A stretch of DNA of 64,000 nt from AP-15 sp963724435 (GCA_963724435.1 CAVRUN010000004.1:62001-126000), one strand, 5' to 3'. Shown: positions 37,256 through 46,417, numbered from the stretch's first letter. Translations and numbers: made by a program. The notes: generated by a model from the letters alone, not told the origin.

Positions 37256-38851
37256 ATGGCACATCGCATCACGCGCCGCAGCTTTGCCGCGGGTGTGGGA
37301 ACGGCAGCCCTCGCCGGCCTTGGCTTACGCAACCGCGCCCACGCGGCCGACACCAAGACGTTGCGCTTTATTGCCCAGTCGGATCTGCGCGTGCTCGATC
37401 CGATTTGGACGACTGCCTACATAACGCGCAATCACGGCTACATGGTGTTCGACACATTGTTTGCGCTGGACGACAAGTTTCAGCCGCATCCGCAGATGGT
37501 CGACGACTACCATGTCTCGGACGACAAGCTCGTCTACAGCTTCAAATTGCGCGACGGCCTCAAATTCCATGATGGGCAGCCGGTGCGCGGGATCGACTGC
37601 ACCGCCTCATTGCAGCGCTGGATGGCGCGGGACGCATTTGGCCAGACCCTTGCCACTGCCATTGCCGAGCTAAAGGGAGCTGACGACAAGACCTTCTCGA
37701 TCCGGCTTAAAGAACCGTTTCCGCTGTTGATCAGCGCGATCGCAAAGGTGTCGAGCCTGGTACCGTTCGTGATGCCGGAACGGCTTGCCAAAACCGACCC
37801 TTTTAAGCAGATCACCGAGATGGTCGGGTCCGGCCCTTTCAAATTTGTCGCCTCGGAATTCCAGCCCGGCAACAAGGTGGTGTACGTCAAGAACACCGAT
37901 TACGTACCGCGCAGCGAGCCGCCAAACTGGGCTTCCGGCGGAAAAATCGTCAAAGTAGACCGTGTCGAGTGGCTCGTCGTACCCGATCACGCGACCGCGG
38001 CCGCGGCACTCAGCAATGGCGAGGTCGACTGGTGGGAGAACCCGCCGCTCGATCTCGTGCCGACCTTCGCGGGCCAGGATGTCGTCGTCGCCGATGCCGA
38101 CCCGCTCGGTTCACCGCAGACCTTGCGCTTCAACCATCTGTGGCCCCCTTTCGACAATGTGAAAATGCGTCAAGCGGTGCTGGCGGTCGCCAACCAAGCC
38201 GATTTCATGACCACGATCGCCGGCGATCCGAAAAATTGGCGGCTCGCACCGACTTTCTTTACCGCGGGAACGCCGATGGCGAGCAACGCCGGTTCGGAAG
38301 CGCTGACCGGCAAACGCGATTTCGACAAAGCCAAAAAGCTGATCGCCGAAGCCGGGTACAAGGGCGACAAGATCGTCGTGCTCGACGCCACCGATCAGGT
38401 AGGCCCGCATTCGCAGGCACTCGTTGTCACCGATCTGATGAAAAAGCTCGGGCTCAATGTCGAGATCGCGGCAATGGATTGGGGTCAGCTGGTGACGCGG
38501 CGCGCGTCGATGAAGCCAATCGCAGAAGGCGGATGGAATGTCTTTGGTACGGGATGGATCGGGGCCGATATGCTCGACCCGACCTTGAACCAGCCGTTAC
38601 GCAGCAACGGAAAAAAGGCTTGGTTCGGCTGGCCGAGCGACGACAAGATCGAGGCATTGCGCGCCGACTGGGTCAAGGCGAGCGACCTCGAAGACCGCCA
38701 GGGTATCGCTGCCCAGATCCAACAACGCGCCTTCGAAACCGTACCCTATATTCCGATCGGTCAGTACACGCCAAAGACCGCCTATCGTAGCAACGTCAAG
38801 GGCCGCATCTCCGGGCCCGTCATCATGATGTGGAACGTCGAGAAGACCTGA
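37256..38851 (+). CDS. ABC transporter substrate-binding protein (SBP_bac_5) with Tat signal
   Basis: 531 residues; GAAGGG lies a few bases before the ATG. The start RITRRSFAAGVGTAALAG is a twin-arginine signal ending near HAADTK. The mature part has LVYSFKLRDGLKFHDGQPV, VGSGPFKFVASEFQPGNKV and VKMRQAVLAVANQADFM, which fit DppA-type binding proteins. Export of a folded binding protein by Tat is uncommon but known. No permease genes follow; the next gene faces the other way. It is of similar size to the binding protein at 22525, but the two differ in leader type. Confidence 0.87.
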   Translation: MAHRITRRSFAAGVGTAALAGLGLRNRAHAADTKTLRFIAQSDLRVLDPIWTTAYITRNHGYMVFDTLFALDDKFQPHPQMVDDYHVSDDKLVYSFKLRDGLKFHDGQPVRGIDCTASLQRWMARDAFGQTLATAIAELKGADDKTFSIRLKEPFPLLISAIAKVSSLVPFVMPERLAKTDPFKQITEMVGSGPFKFVASEFQPGNKVVYVKNTDYVPRSEPPNWASGGKIVKVDRVEWLVVPDHATAAAALSNGEVDWWENPPLDLVPTFAGQDVVVADADPLGSPQTLRFNHLWPPFDNVKMRQAVLAVANQADFMTTIAGDPKNWRLAPTFFTAGTPMASNAGSEALTGKRDFDKAKKLIAEAGYKGDKIVVLDATDQVGPHSQALVVTDLMKKLGLNVEIAAMDWGQLVTRRASMKPIAEGGWNVFGTGWIGADMLDPTLNQPLRSNGKKAWFGWPSDDKIEALRADWVKASDLEDRQGIAAQIQQRAFETVPYIPIGQYTPKTAYRSNVKGRISGPVIMMWNVEKT

Positions 38852-38933
38852 CCTGACCCCGGCCGTCGATCGTTGATCAACGCGGCGGGCGCGGGCGGGG
38901 AATGTATGCGCCGCGCGGCGCGGAAGGTGCCCC

Positions 38934-40301
38934 TCAGAGCTGGTCCGGCACGAGCGGCGGGGCTCCGTCAACTTCGTCCCAGATCCTTATCTGATGCGTT
39001 GGTTCACGGATGAAAGCGAGGCTGACGACGACGCCCAAAGCGGCGATCGCCATGGGATAAAGCAATCCGCTCAGGGCTATACCGGTGATTGCGGCGATCG
39101 ATGCCCCCGCCGCCGGGACTAGCCCGCCAAAGACGCCGTTGCCGACGTGGTAGGGGAGCGACATCGAGGTGTAGCGGATCCGGGCCGGAAACAGCTCGAC
39201 CAAAAATGCCGCGATCGGGCCATATACCATCGTCACCAGGATTACCATGTAGAAAATTAGGATCGTTAGGATGACCGGGTTATCCTTGAAGGTGCCGAGC
39301 CAGGTAAATACCGGCCAATAGCTGATCACCGCCAGCGCGAAACCCAAGGTCATGATGTTGCGGCGGCCGATCCTGTCGGACAATGCGCCGAACGCGACAA
39401 AGAACGGCGCGCCCAAGGTCAGGGCGACCATCATAATAATAAATACGGTGACGTAGCCAACCTTCAGAACTGTGGTCAAATAAAACAGCGCATAGAATTG
39501 GCTTGTGTACCAGACGACGCCCTCGGGCGCCGTGGCGCCAAACAACGCGACCAGCATTAGGCCCCAATTCCGGCCGCCACGCAGAAAGCTATCGGCGGCG
39601 GGGTTGCTTGATGATTTACCCTGCTCTTTGAGGCGGGCGAAGAGCGGCGATTCCTGAAGCCTAAGCCGGATATAGCCGGACAGCAGAACGAGGATCGCCG
39701 AGAGCAGGAACGGAACGCGCCAACCCCAGTCTCCAAACGCTTGGTCGCCAAGCGATAGCCGGCAGATCAGGATGACCAGCAGCGCGAGGACGATTCCCAT
39801 CGTCGCCGTAGTCTGGATCCAGCTCGTGTAGAGTCCGCGCCTGCCATCGGGCGCGTGCTCGGCGATGTATGTCGCCGCGCCGCCGTATTCGCCGCCCAGT
39901 GCGAGACCTTGTAGGACGCGCATTGTCACCAGAAGGATCGGCGCGAGGGCTCCGATAACGGCATAACCGGGTAAAAGGCCAACGACAAAGGTCGCTGCTC
40001 CCATCAGTCCCAAGGTCAGCATGAAGGTGAATTTGCGACCGATCAAATCGCCGAGGTGGCCGAATAGGATTGCACCAAACGGCCGAACCAAAAAACCCGT
40101 CCAGAATACGAACAGACTGGCGATGAACGCGACGGTCGGGCTCAGCTGCGGTGAGAAAAAATGCTTGCTGAAAAAAAGCGCGAGCACGCCGTAAAGATAG
40201 AAGTCATACCACTCGATCAAAGTGCCGACCGAGGAGGCGCCGATGATGAGCGGGAGGCTTTGCCTTCCAGTGGCTTCGCGCCCTAGCGTTGCCGATACCA
40301 T
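38934..40301 (-). CDS. MFS transporter, metabolite:proton symporter (MHS) type
   Basis: 455 residues from the ATG at 40301, set by GGAGG five bases upstream. MHS features are SSVGTLIEWYDFYLYGVLA, the loop GHLGDLIGRKFTFML, RVLQGLALGGEYGGAATYIAE and RIRYTSMSLPYHVGNGVFGG. The family takes up proline/betaine, citrate, shikimate or related acids with protons. The substrate is not known. The C-terminal tail is acidic and proline-rich. Confidence 0.87.
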   Translation of the reverse strand: MVSATLGREATGRQSLPLIIGASSVGTLIEWYDFYLYGVLALFFSKHFFSPQLSPTVAFIASLFVFWTGFLVRPFGAILFGHLGDLIGRKFTFMLTLGLMGAATFVVGLLPGYAVIGALAPILLVTMRVLQGLALGGEYGGAATYIAEHAPDGRRGLYTSWIQTTATMGIVLALLVILICRLSLGDQAFGDWGWRVPFLLSAILVLLSGYIRLRLQESPLFARLKEQGKSSSNPAADSFLRGGRNWGLMLVALFGATAPEGVVWYTSQFYALFYLTTVLKVGYVTVFIIMMVALTLGAPFFVAFGALSDRIGRRNIMTLGFALAVISYWPVFTWLGTFKDNPVILTILIFYMVILVTMVYGPIAAFLVELFPARIRYTSMSLPYHVGNGVFGGLVPAAGASIAAITGIALSGLLYPMAIAALGVVVSLAFIREPTHQIRIWDEVDGAPPLVPDQL

Positions 40302-40725
40302 CGCTTCCTCCACAAGGTGCCGTGCGTTAGAACGCGCGATTTTGAATTAATCTAACGCCGACCCGGTAAAAGGCAAAACTTTAAGTTTCCAGCGCCACCC
40401 CGCCGGCGTTCCGACGCAAAAGGCGGCGAATCGCCGGATTTTTAGCTAAAGCAGCGACGGGCGCGCTATTCCGCTCGATCCCCCGCCGAACGTCCGGAGA
40501 TCAGTGCTGATGCCCTATTTTGCTGTGAGGATGGCGCATTCGTCCCGGTGGGCGGAGACAGTAGTCGCGGCCCACACCCGTGTAAGCTTTGTTTAAGCCT
40601 GTTGCACTAGATCGCATTCACCCGTGTATAAAGGCGGGGGTTCGGGACGGCGCGACATCTCGATCGAATGAGCAACAAGACTCGGCGATCCGCACGCACC
40701 CGATCGCGGCTTCAGGGACGATGAC
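40302..40725. other. Noncoding divergent spacer
   Basis: About 420 bases between the MHS carrier and the truncated FAD gene. Short frames exist, but none has a convincing ribosome site. AT-rich patches near 40320-40400 are likely promoter elements. Nothing specific recognised. Confidence 0.45.
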
Positions 40726-41676
40726 ATGCAGGGATTTATCGCGAATACGACGCCTTCACGATCTTTGGCCGAGGCAGCGACCGAGCTGGCGAAGACGTTT
40801 ACAGGGAAGCTGCTCCAGCCGAGCGACCCGGACTACGAGGAAGTACGGAGGGTCCACAACGGCCTCGTCGACAAGCGACCAGCGCTGATTGCCCGGTGCC
40901 GAGGTGTCGCCGATATCCGCGACGCGGTGGGACTGGCGCGAACTCTGAACCTCGAAGTTGCTGTGCGCGGCGGCGGGCACAATGTGGCGGGACGCGCGAC
41001 GGTCGATCGCGGGCTGATGATCGACTTGTCCCTAATGAAGGGAATTTACGTCGATCCGAAGACGCGGACCGCCCATGCGCAAGGCGGCGCCACCTGGGGC
41101 GAGTTCAACCGTGAGACCCAGCTATACGGGCTCGCCACCACGGGAGGAGTGGTGTCGACAACCGGAATTGCAGGCCTGACGCTTGGTGGCGGCATCGGCT
41201 GGCTGATGGGCAAACATGGTCTCGCGCTCGACAATCTGACAGCGGTCGAGCTGGTCGGGGCCGATGGCCGCGTTCTGCAGGCGAGCAAGGACGAGAACCC
41301 AGACTTGTTCTGGGCGGTTCGAGGCGGAGGGGGCAATTTCGGGGTCGCCGCGTCTTTCGAGTATCGGCTCCACGACATGCCGCCGATGATCACCGGCGGT
41401 CTTGTTTGTCATGAGTTCAGCGCGGCACGCGATGTATTGAGGCTCTTTCGCGAGGTGACCGCTGCGGCGCCCGACGAGATGATGCTGGTAGCTGGTCTGC
41501 TCAGCGCACCGGATGGTTCGGGAGCAAAGCTGGCGGCAATCGCCGCAAGTCACTGCGGTTCGCCAGCCGATGGCCAAGCCGCAATGCGGCAGTTGAAGGA
41601 GTTTGGCAATCCGGTATTGGACACCATCGGACCGCTGGCTTATTGCGATCTCAATACTATGCTGGACGCGGGCTAA
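40726..41676 (+). pseudogene. FAD-linked oxidase (BBE-like), 3' end removed by IS5
   Basis: 316 residues of a flavin-dependent oxidase. VRGGGHNVAGRATVDRG holds the His expected to carry FAD, followed by MIDLSLMKGIYVDP, GVVSTTGIAGLTLGGGIGWLMGKHG and FWAVRGGGGNFGV. Family members are about 460 residues and end with a BBE motif; here similarity stops at YCDLNTMLDAG, and the IS5 inverted repeat begins within the next bases. The rest of the gene is not found on the far side of IS5 in this window. The flanks of the IS do not match, which suggests rearrangement rather than a simple insertion. Confidence 0.82.
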
Positions 41677-41847
41677 GGAAACGCCGAACAATGGCGGCGT
41701 AGGCGACGGTTTGCCGACCGAGGCATAATTTTGCTGTATCGGCGTACTCGGTAATGGACTGTATCGGCAGAAGACCGGGTTTGTGGTGTTGTCTTGCTGC
41801 GTTGTTTTCGGGATCAAGGCACCGTCCAGGCGTGATCAGACACGGCC

Positions 41848-42847
41848 CTAGGCGAGCAGCGCTTTCTTGACGATCACCAGGTTGGCCAGCGCGAACAGGG
41901 TGTGCAGCTGCGCCGTGTTCTTGGCCAGCCCGCGATAGCGCAGCTTCTTATGGCGGAACAGAGCCTGCCCCGGCGCAGGCCGGGGTTTTTGATGATATGG
42001 AACGGGTGCTCGACCCAGGCCCGCACCTGTGACAGCGCTCGCTCCACTGCCTCGGCCCAATTCCGCAGCCGTTCGGGCAATGGCTTGATGACGCTGCGCT
42101 TGATCGCGATGTTCCAGCAGATATCGCAGCCCTCAAATTCGGGCCGCTTGTCCGCCCCGGTGTAGCCGGCATCGGCGAAGACATCCGTCTCCTGGCCGTG
42201 CAGTAAGGCCGCTGCCTGATTGATATCGGCCTCGTTGGCAGCGGTGCCGATAACCGTGTGCACCACCCCCGAGGCGACATCGACCCCGATATGCGCCTTC
42301 ATCCCGAAGTGCCACTGGTTGCCCTTCTTGGTCTGGTGCATCTCCGGGTCGCGCGCCTTGCTTTTGTTCTTGGTCGAAGGCGGGGCGGCGATGATCCCCG
42401 CCTTCGCGAGGACGGCGTCGACGATTGTTCCCTGGCGCATCAACAAGCCGCGCTCCTCAGCATCGCACCGACCTCGTCGAATAGAACCCGAGTCAAGTCG
42501 TGCTGCTCTAACCAATGGCGGAAGTTCAGCACCGTCGTCGCGTCCGGAACTGTCGCCACTGACAGATCGATGCCGGCAAAGCCGCGCAACGCCTGGCTGT
42601 CGTACAGCGCGTCCTCCACGGCCTCGTCGGCCAGCCCGTACCACTGCTGCAAAAAGTAGATCCGCAGCATCCGCTCCAGCCCAACCGGCGGCCGGCCGCG
42701 CTCTCCCTTCGGGTAGAAAGGTCGCAGACGATCGACCAGCCGTGCCCACGGCACAACCTCTTCCATCTCGGCCAAAAACCGGTCCCGGCGCGTCTGCCTT
42801 TTCTTGCCGGCGTATTCCGCCTGCGAAAAGCTCCCCTGCCGCTGCAT
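41848..42847 (-). pseudogene. IS5-family transposase, multiply frameshifted
   Basis: The first frame (42847 to about 42440) has the IS5 N-terminal domain: VDRLRPFYPKGERGRPP, MLRIYFLQQWYGLADEAVEDALYDSQALRGFAG and VPDATTVLNFRHWLEQHDL. The second frame continues with GLLMRQGTIVDA, then DPEMHQTKKGNQWHFGMKAHIGVD and DVFADAGYTGADKR, the DDE catalytic part, to VEHPFHIIKN. A third frame finishes with FRHKKLRYRGLAKNTAQLHTL. The first switch near 42455 may be a one-base loss or a programmed shift as in IS427-type elements. The second is caused by the 41968-41985 hairpin insertion. The VLAKAG insert after IVDA (42392-42416) looks like the CCCCGCCTTCGCGAGG dispersed repeat. Confidence 0.8.
41968..41985. 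repeat. CCCCGGC-GCAG-GCCGGGG hairpin scar inside the IS5 transposase
   Basis: A perfect 7-bp stem with a 4-base loop, followed on the minus strand by CAGGCT. Related IS5 proteins read VKN-LFRHK without interruption at this place, so this looks like an insertion of about 23 bases. The same sequence halves border the two IS481-like copies nearby (43344 and 44451; 44589 and 46109). Confidence 0.75.
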
Positions 42848-43102
42848 CGCCCGCCCCTTGGTCCCCCCGGACCCGCGGATTCTACCCGTTGCCCGCGCCC
42901 TTGCCTCGGCTTATTTCAGCGTTTCCTTAGGTAGCGAAACCTGGACAAGAAGACATTTGTCGAGGCAGCCGCGGAAGTCACTTCGGCATTTCACTGGACT
43001 CAGGGACTAGAGCATGATCCTAAGAGTTTGAATTGAAAAGAGGTTTTCGCGGACTGGGTTATGTGATTCAAGATGCTGGCTGGGGTTGGGGGCCAGCATC
43101 CA

Positions 43103-43343
43103 ATGGCAAGGCCCTATTCACAGGACCTGCGGGACCGGGTGGTTGGTTCGGTGGCGAGCGGTCGCACCTGCCGGGCGACGGCGGCGCTGTTTGGGGTGAG
43201 CGTGGCCAGCGTGGTGAAGTGGTCGCAGCGCTGGCGCGCGAGCGGCCGTACGGCGGCCAAGCCGATGGGTGGGCGGCGGCCGCTGCGGCTGCAGCGCGAG
43301 CGCGGGTGGCTGTTGGCGCGGATCGCCGAGAAGCCGGATCTGA
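43103..43343 (+). pseudogene. IS630-family transposase, N-terminal fragment
   Basis: MARPYSQDLRDRVV and TCRATAALFGVSVASVVKWSQRWR form the N-terminal helix-turn-helix of IS630-type transposases, followed by the linker AKPMGGRRP. The frame reaches EKPDLT, then enters the IS481-like element at 43344. About 240 residues of catalytic domain are missing. The fragment marks the site where the IS481-like copy landed. Confidence 0.75.
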
Positions 43344-44298
43344 CCCCGGCTTTCGTGTTGTGTCCCGTGAGTTTAGCGAGGAGTTCGGCGGGCGCTTGAT
43401 AGTCAAGACAGCGCAAGCGGGTGCGATTGTAGTCGGCGACAAAGGTGTTGAGATACGCATCGCGTTCGGCATGGTCGAGAAAGCGGCGGTGGTGGGCGGC
43501 GCGGTTCTGCGGCCTGCGGCCGAGATGGTCGCCGAGGCGGCGATTGAAGCGCTCGACCATGCCGTTGGTTTGCGGGCGAAAGGGGCGGATGAGGCGGTGC
43601 GTGATCGAATGCCGGGTGCAGATGCGGTCAAAGGCGTGATCGCCGGACGGTTTGTCGTGCGGCTTGCCTTTCTTGTCGACGGCGAAGCGATCGGTGAACG
43701 CGGAGCCATTGTCGGTCAGGATGGTGTGGACGGAGAGCGGGAAGCGGTCGAGGAAGCGCGCCAGGAAACCAGCGGCGGTTTGGGCCCGGCGATCGGCGAG
43801 GATTTCGCGGTAGACAAAGCGGGTGGCACGGTCGATCGCGACATAAGCGTAACTGCGGTGGCGGTTAAGCGGCGGCAGGTACTTGACATCGATATGGATA
43901 AACCCCGCCGGGGTGTCGGTTTGGAAGGTGGCGGCCGGCGCTGTTTTCGGGGTAAGGCGGGCGGACAGACCGTAGCGCTGCAGGCACCGGTGGATGGCGC
44001 TGCGCGACAGCTTTTGATTGATGCAGCGCCGCATCGCTTCGACGATGTCGTCGAGCGGCAGGGCAAGGCGGCGGCGCAGCTCGACGATCAGGCCTTCTTC
44101 CCACTCGGTCATCGTCGTGGCCAGCCGATGCGGACGGGTAGAGCGATCGACCACATCCTGACGGTTTTTCCAGCGGGCTACGGTTCGGCTATGGATGCCG
44201 AGCTCGCGGGCCAGCACGCTGGTCGCGGCGGCGCTTTTCTGAATATAGGCGCGGATGCGCGGCGTGGTGGTGGCGTTGGCGTGCAGTTTGAGGTGCAT
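43114..44298 (-). CDS. IS481-family (rve) transposase, copy 1
   Basis: Starts at the ATG at 44298 with MHLKLHANATTTPRIRAYI. An N-terminal helix-turn-helix (SVLARELGIHSRTVARWKNRQ) precedes the DDE integrase core: GFIHIDVKYLPPL, AYVAIDRATRFV, HTILTDNGSAF, RHSITHRLIRPFRPQTNGMVERFNRRL. Asp, Asp and Glu of the catalytic triad are present. The element-coded part ends around LLAKLTGHNT; the last 75 or so codons are read-through into IS630 DNA, so the native C-terminus may be altered. This is the most intact transposase in the nest. Confidence 0.8.
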   Translation of the reverse strand: MHLKLHANATTTPRIRAYIQKSAAATSVLARELGIHSRTVARWKNRQDVVDRSTRPHRLATTMTEWEEGLIVELRRRLALPLDDIVEAMRRCINQKLSRSAIHRCLQRYGLSARLTPKTAPAATFQTDTPAGFIHIDVKYLPPLNRHRSYAYVAIDRATRFVYREILADRRAQTAAGFLARFLDRFPLSVHTILTDNGSAFTDRFAVDKKGKPHDKPSGDHAFDRICTRHSITHRLIRPFRPQTNGMVERFNRRLGDHLGRRPQNRAAHHRRFLDHAERDAYLNTFVADYNRTRLRCLDYQAPAELLAKLTGHNTKAGVRSGFSAIRANSHPRSRCSRSGRRPPIGLAAVRPLARQRCDHFTTLATLTPNSAAVARQVRPLATEPTTRSRRSCE

Positions 44299-44451
44299 CA
44301 GCGAGCGCTCCCCTGGGGCGGCTTGCGGCACCGGCGTGGTCGCGTCGTCGGGACGCTCGCCTGGCCGCAACTCCGGCCTCAGCCATTCGATAGCTTGCCA
44401 CAATCGCGTGCTGTCACGCCAATCTTCCGAGACAAAACACCTGCGCCGGGG
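43344..44451 (-). mobile_element. IS481-like insertion sequence (copy 1)
   Basis: Left side CCCCGGCTTTCG-TGTTGTGTCCCG and right side (minus strand) CCCCGGCGCAGG-TGTTTTGTCTCG are imperfect inverted repeats about 1.1 kb apart. The left side interrupts the IS630 gene; on the right follow CAGGCT and an IS5 fragment. The exact ends could be at TGTT rather than at CCCCGGC, because the outer bases also occur as a separate hairpin. Confidence 0.65.
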
Positions 44452-44457
44452 CAGGCT

Positions 44458-44588
44458 CTGGAACAGCGCGAGCCAGCGCAGCATCATCAAGGCATGCCCG
44501 AACGGCTGCGGAATTGGGCCGAGGCAGTGGAGCGGGCGCTGTCAAAGGCGCGAGCCTGGGTCGAGCACCCGTTCCACATCGTGAAGAA
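44458..44588 (+). pseudogene. IS5 transposase fragment (copy B), upstream part
   Basis: LPE-like MPERLRNWAEAVERAL, then RAWVEHPFHIVKN, matches IS5 copy A just before its hairpin site. The fragment starts near CTGGAACA after the right end of IS481-like copy 1 and ends at AAGAAC where IS481-like copy 2 begins. Its continuation is at 46110. Confidence 0.7.
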
Positions 44589-46109
44589 CCCCGGCTTTCG
44601 TGTTTTGTCTCGGAAGATTGGCGCGATAGCGCGCGGCTGTGGTACGCTATCGAATGGTTGAAGCAGCGGTGGCGAGAGGAAGTGCAGCTCGTCCCGGTAG
44701 TCCCTAGGCGGGAGGTCCCTGTGGCCCCACCGGGGCGAACGTCTCCCGGACATGGCCCCGGCGTCGCAACCGACCGATCGAGGGGAATGCCGGCTGCTCG
44801 ATTGCGATAGCGACCACCGCCTCTTCAATCTCGATCGGGGTACGGTTTTTCAGGATCGGCTTCTTGCGGCTGATCTCCTGCAGCGCCAGTTCGCCGCCCT
44901 TATCGTACAGCTCCTTGAAGCGGTAGAAGCTGTCCCGGCTGTAGCCCATCTTGCAAGCTTGGCTCACATTACCGAGTTGCTTGGCCAGCTCAAGCAATCC
45001 GACCTTCACCCGGATGATCTTCTGTTCCTGTGTCACCTCGGGTCTCCGTTGCACGCCGCAGGGCGGGCCGGTTCCAGCTCAGGGTGAGAACCGCGTCCCG
45101 CCCTCCGGCTCCGTTTCGGAAACCAACAACGACTGTAAGATTAAGTTCAAGCTAATACACCTCAAGCTGCATGCCAACGCCGCCACCACCCCGCGCACCC
45201 GCGCCTACATCCCGAAAAGCCAGGCCACCAACGTCGCCTTGGCGCGCGAACTCGGCATCCACAACCGCACCGTGGCGCGGTGGAAAGCCCGCCAAAACAC
45301 GACCGACCACTCGACGCGCCGGCACCGGCTGAACACCTCCGTGACGCCGTGGGAGGAGGCCCTGGTTGTCGAGCTGCGCCGCGGCCTCGCCTTGCCGCTC
45401 GACGACATCGTCGAAGCGATGCGACGCTGCCTCAATCCCGAGCTGTCGCGCAGCGCCATCCACCGCTGCCTGCAGCGGCACGGGATCTCGGCCGGCCTCA
45501 CCCCCGAGAAAGCCCCGGCGGTGGCCTTTCACACGGACACCCCGGCCGGCTTCATTCACATCGACGTCAAATACCTGCCGCCGCTCAACCGCCGCCGCAG
45601 TTACGCCTACGTCGCGATCGACCGCGCCACCCGCTTTTTCTACCTGGAAATCCTCGCCGATCGCTGGGCCGACACCGCCGCCGGCTTTCTCGCCCGCTTC
45701 CTCGAGCGCTTCCAACTCGAAGTCCACACCGTGCTGACCGACAACGGTTCCGAGTTCACCGATCGCTTCGCCGTCGACAAAAAGACCAAGCCGCACGACA
45801 AACCCTCCGGCGATCACGCCTTTGACTGCATCTGCCCCCAGCATTCGATTACGCACCGCCTCATCCGCCCCTTGCGCCCGCAAACCGACGGCATGGTCGA
45901 GCGCTTCAACCGCGCCTCGGCGACCATCTCGGCCGCGTTTCCGCAAAATCGCGCCGCGCACCATCGCCGCTTTCTCGACCATGCCGAACCCGACGCCTAT
46001 CTCCACGCCTTTGTCGCCGATTACAATCACACCCGTCGGCCATGCCTCGGCAATCTTGCTCCCGCCGAACTCCTCGCTAAACTCACGGAACACAACACCT
46101 GCGCCGGGG
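44589..46109 (+). mobile_element. IS481-like insertion sequence (copy 2), itself interrupted
   Basis: Left side CCCCGGCTTTCG-TGTTTTGTCTCG, right side ending AACAC-CTGC-GCCGGGG, as in copy 1 but in the opposite orientation. It is about 410 bp longer than copy 1, because another IS481-like fragment (44704-45054) lies between its left end and its transposase gene. It sits exactly at the KN/LFRHK site of IS5 copy B. Confidence 0.65.
44704..45054 (-). pseudogene. Second type of IS481 transposase, N-terminal fragment
   Basis: TQEQKIIRVKVGLLELAKQL, SQACKMGYSRDSFYRFKELY and ALQEISRKKPILKNRTP are the helix-turn-helix and linker of a different IS481 subgroup from copies 1 and 2. Similarity ends near AIEQPAF; the last 25 residues are not family-like. 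The catalytic domain is missing. It probably entered copy 2 as a separate IS and was then deleted. Confidence 0.7.
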
Positions 46110-46129
46110 CAGGCTCTGTTCCGCCATAA
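45155..46129 (+). pseudogene. IS481-family transposase, copy 2, start codon lost
   Basis: The protein matches copy 1 along its length: HLKLHANAATTPRTRAYI, VALARELGIHNRTVARWKARQ, GFIHIDVKYLPPLNRRRSYAY, HTVLTDNGSEFTDRF and PQTDGMVERFN. The codon aligned to the ATG of copy 1 is ATA (45155-45157). The stretch after ERFNR reads ASATISAAF instead of RLGDHLGRR of copy 1, a short compensated frame change. The catalytic acids are kept. An upstream in-frame start at 44951 would read through the inserted fragment, so production of a normal transposase is doubtful. Confidence 0.75.
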
Positions 46130-46155
46130 CGGGGCAGGCTCTGTTCCGCCATAAG
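46106..46155 (+). repeat. Tandem duplication of a 25-bp unit
   Basis: The unit starting GGGGCAGGCTCTGTTCC and ending CGCCATAA occurs at 46106-46130 and again at 46131-46155 (last base C versus G). It bridges the right end of IS481-like copy 2 and the start of the IS5 copy B remainder. Confidence 0.85.
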
Positions 46156-46266
46156 AAGCTGCGCTATCGCGGGCTGGCCAAGAACACGGCGCAGCTGCAC
46201 ACCCCGTTCGCGCTCGCCAACCTGGTGATCGTCAAGAAAGCGCTGCTCGCGCAATCGCCGATTTGA
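46110..46266 (+). pseudogene. IS5 transposase fragment (copy B), downstream part
   Basis: After the tandem duplication the frame reads KKLRYRGLAKNTAQLHTPFALANLVIVKKALLA, as in the last part of IS5 copy A, and stops at TGA near 46264. No IS5 inverted repeat is recognisable after it, so this end of the element is worn away or replaced. Confidence 0.65.
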
Positions 46267-46417
46267 CGATGTCGCGCGCGGCCTGAACCGCGCGAACAAT
46301 GCAAACAGAACCGCAGGATCTCGAATTCTGCCAACGCAGAGCCGCATTAGCGGTGCCGCTTTCGGAACAGCCTCCATTCTCAGCAGACGCCGGGTTTGTT
46401 CAGTGTCGGCTATCTGA

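Larger units (their letters stand above)
41673..42930 (-). mobile_element. IS5-family insertion sequence (copy A)
   Basis: Both ends begin CTAAGGAAACGC-(C/T)-GAA when read inward (from 41673 on plus, from 42930 on minus). The core repeat GGAAACGC is preceded by CTAA on the left and TTAG on the right. IS5 elements usually duplicate a YTAR target; here the two sides are different YTAR words. The element carries a broken transposase gene on the minus strand and a hairpin scar at 41968-41985. Confidence 0.8.

Noticed and set aside
43033..44661. 542-codon plus-strand frame across the IS nest
   Set aside because: It is the antisense shadow of the IS481-like transposase and crosses several element borders.
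45152..46093. 313-codon minus-strand frame opposite IS481-like copy 2
   Set aside because: Antisense shadow; low-complexity Gly/Val/Glu composition and no start site.
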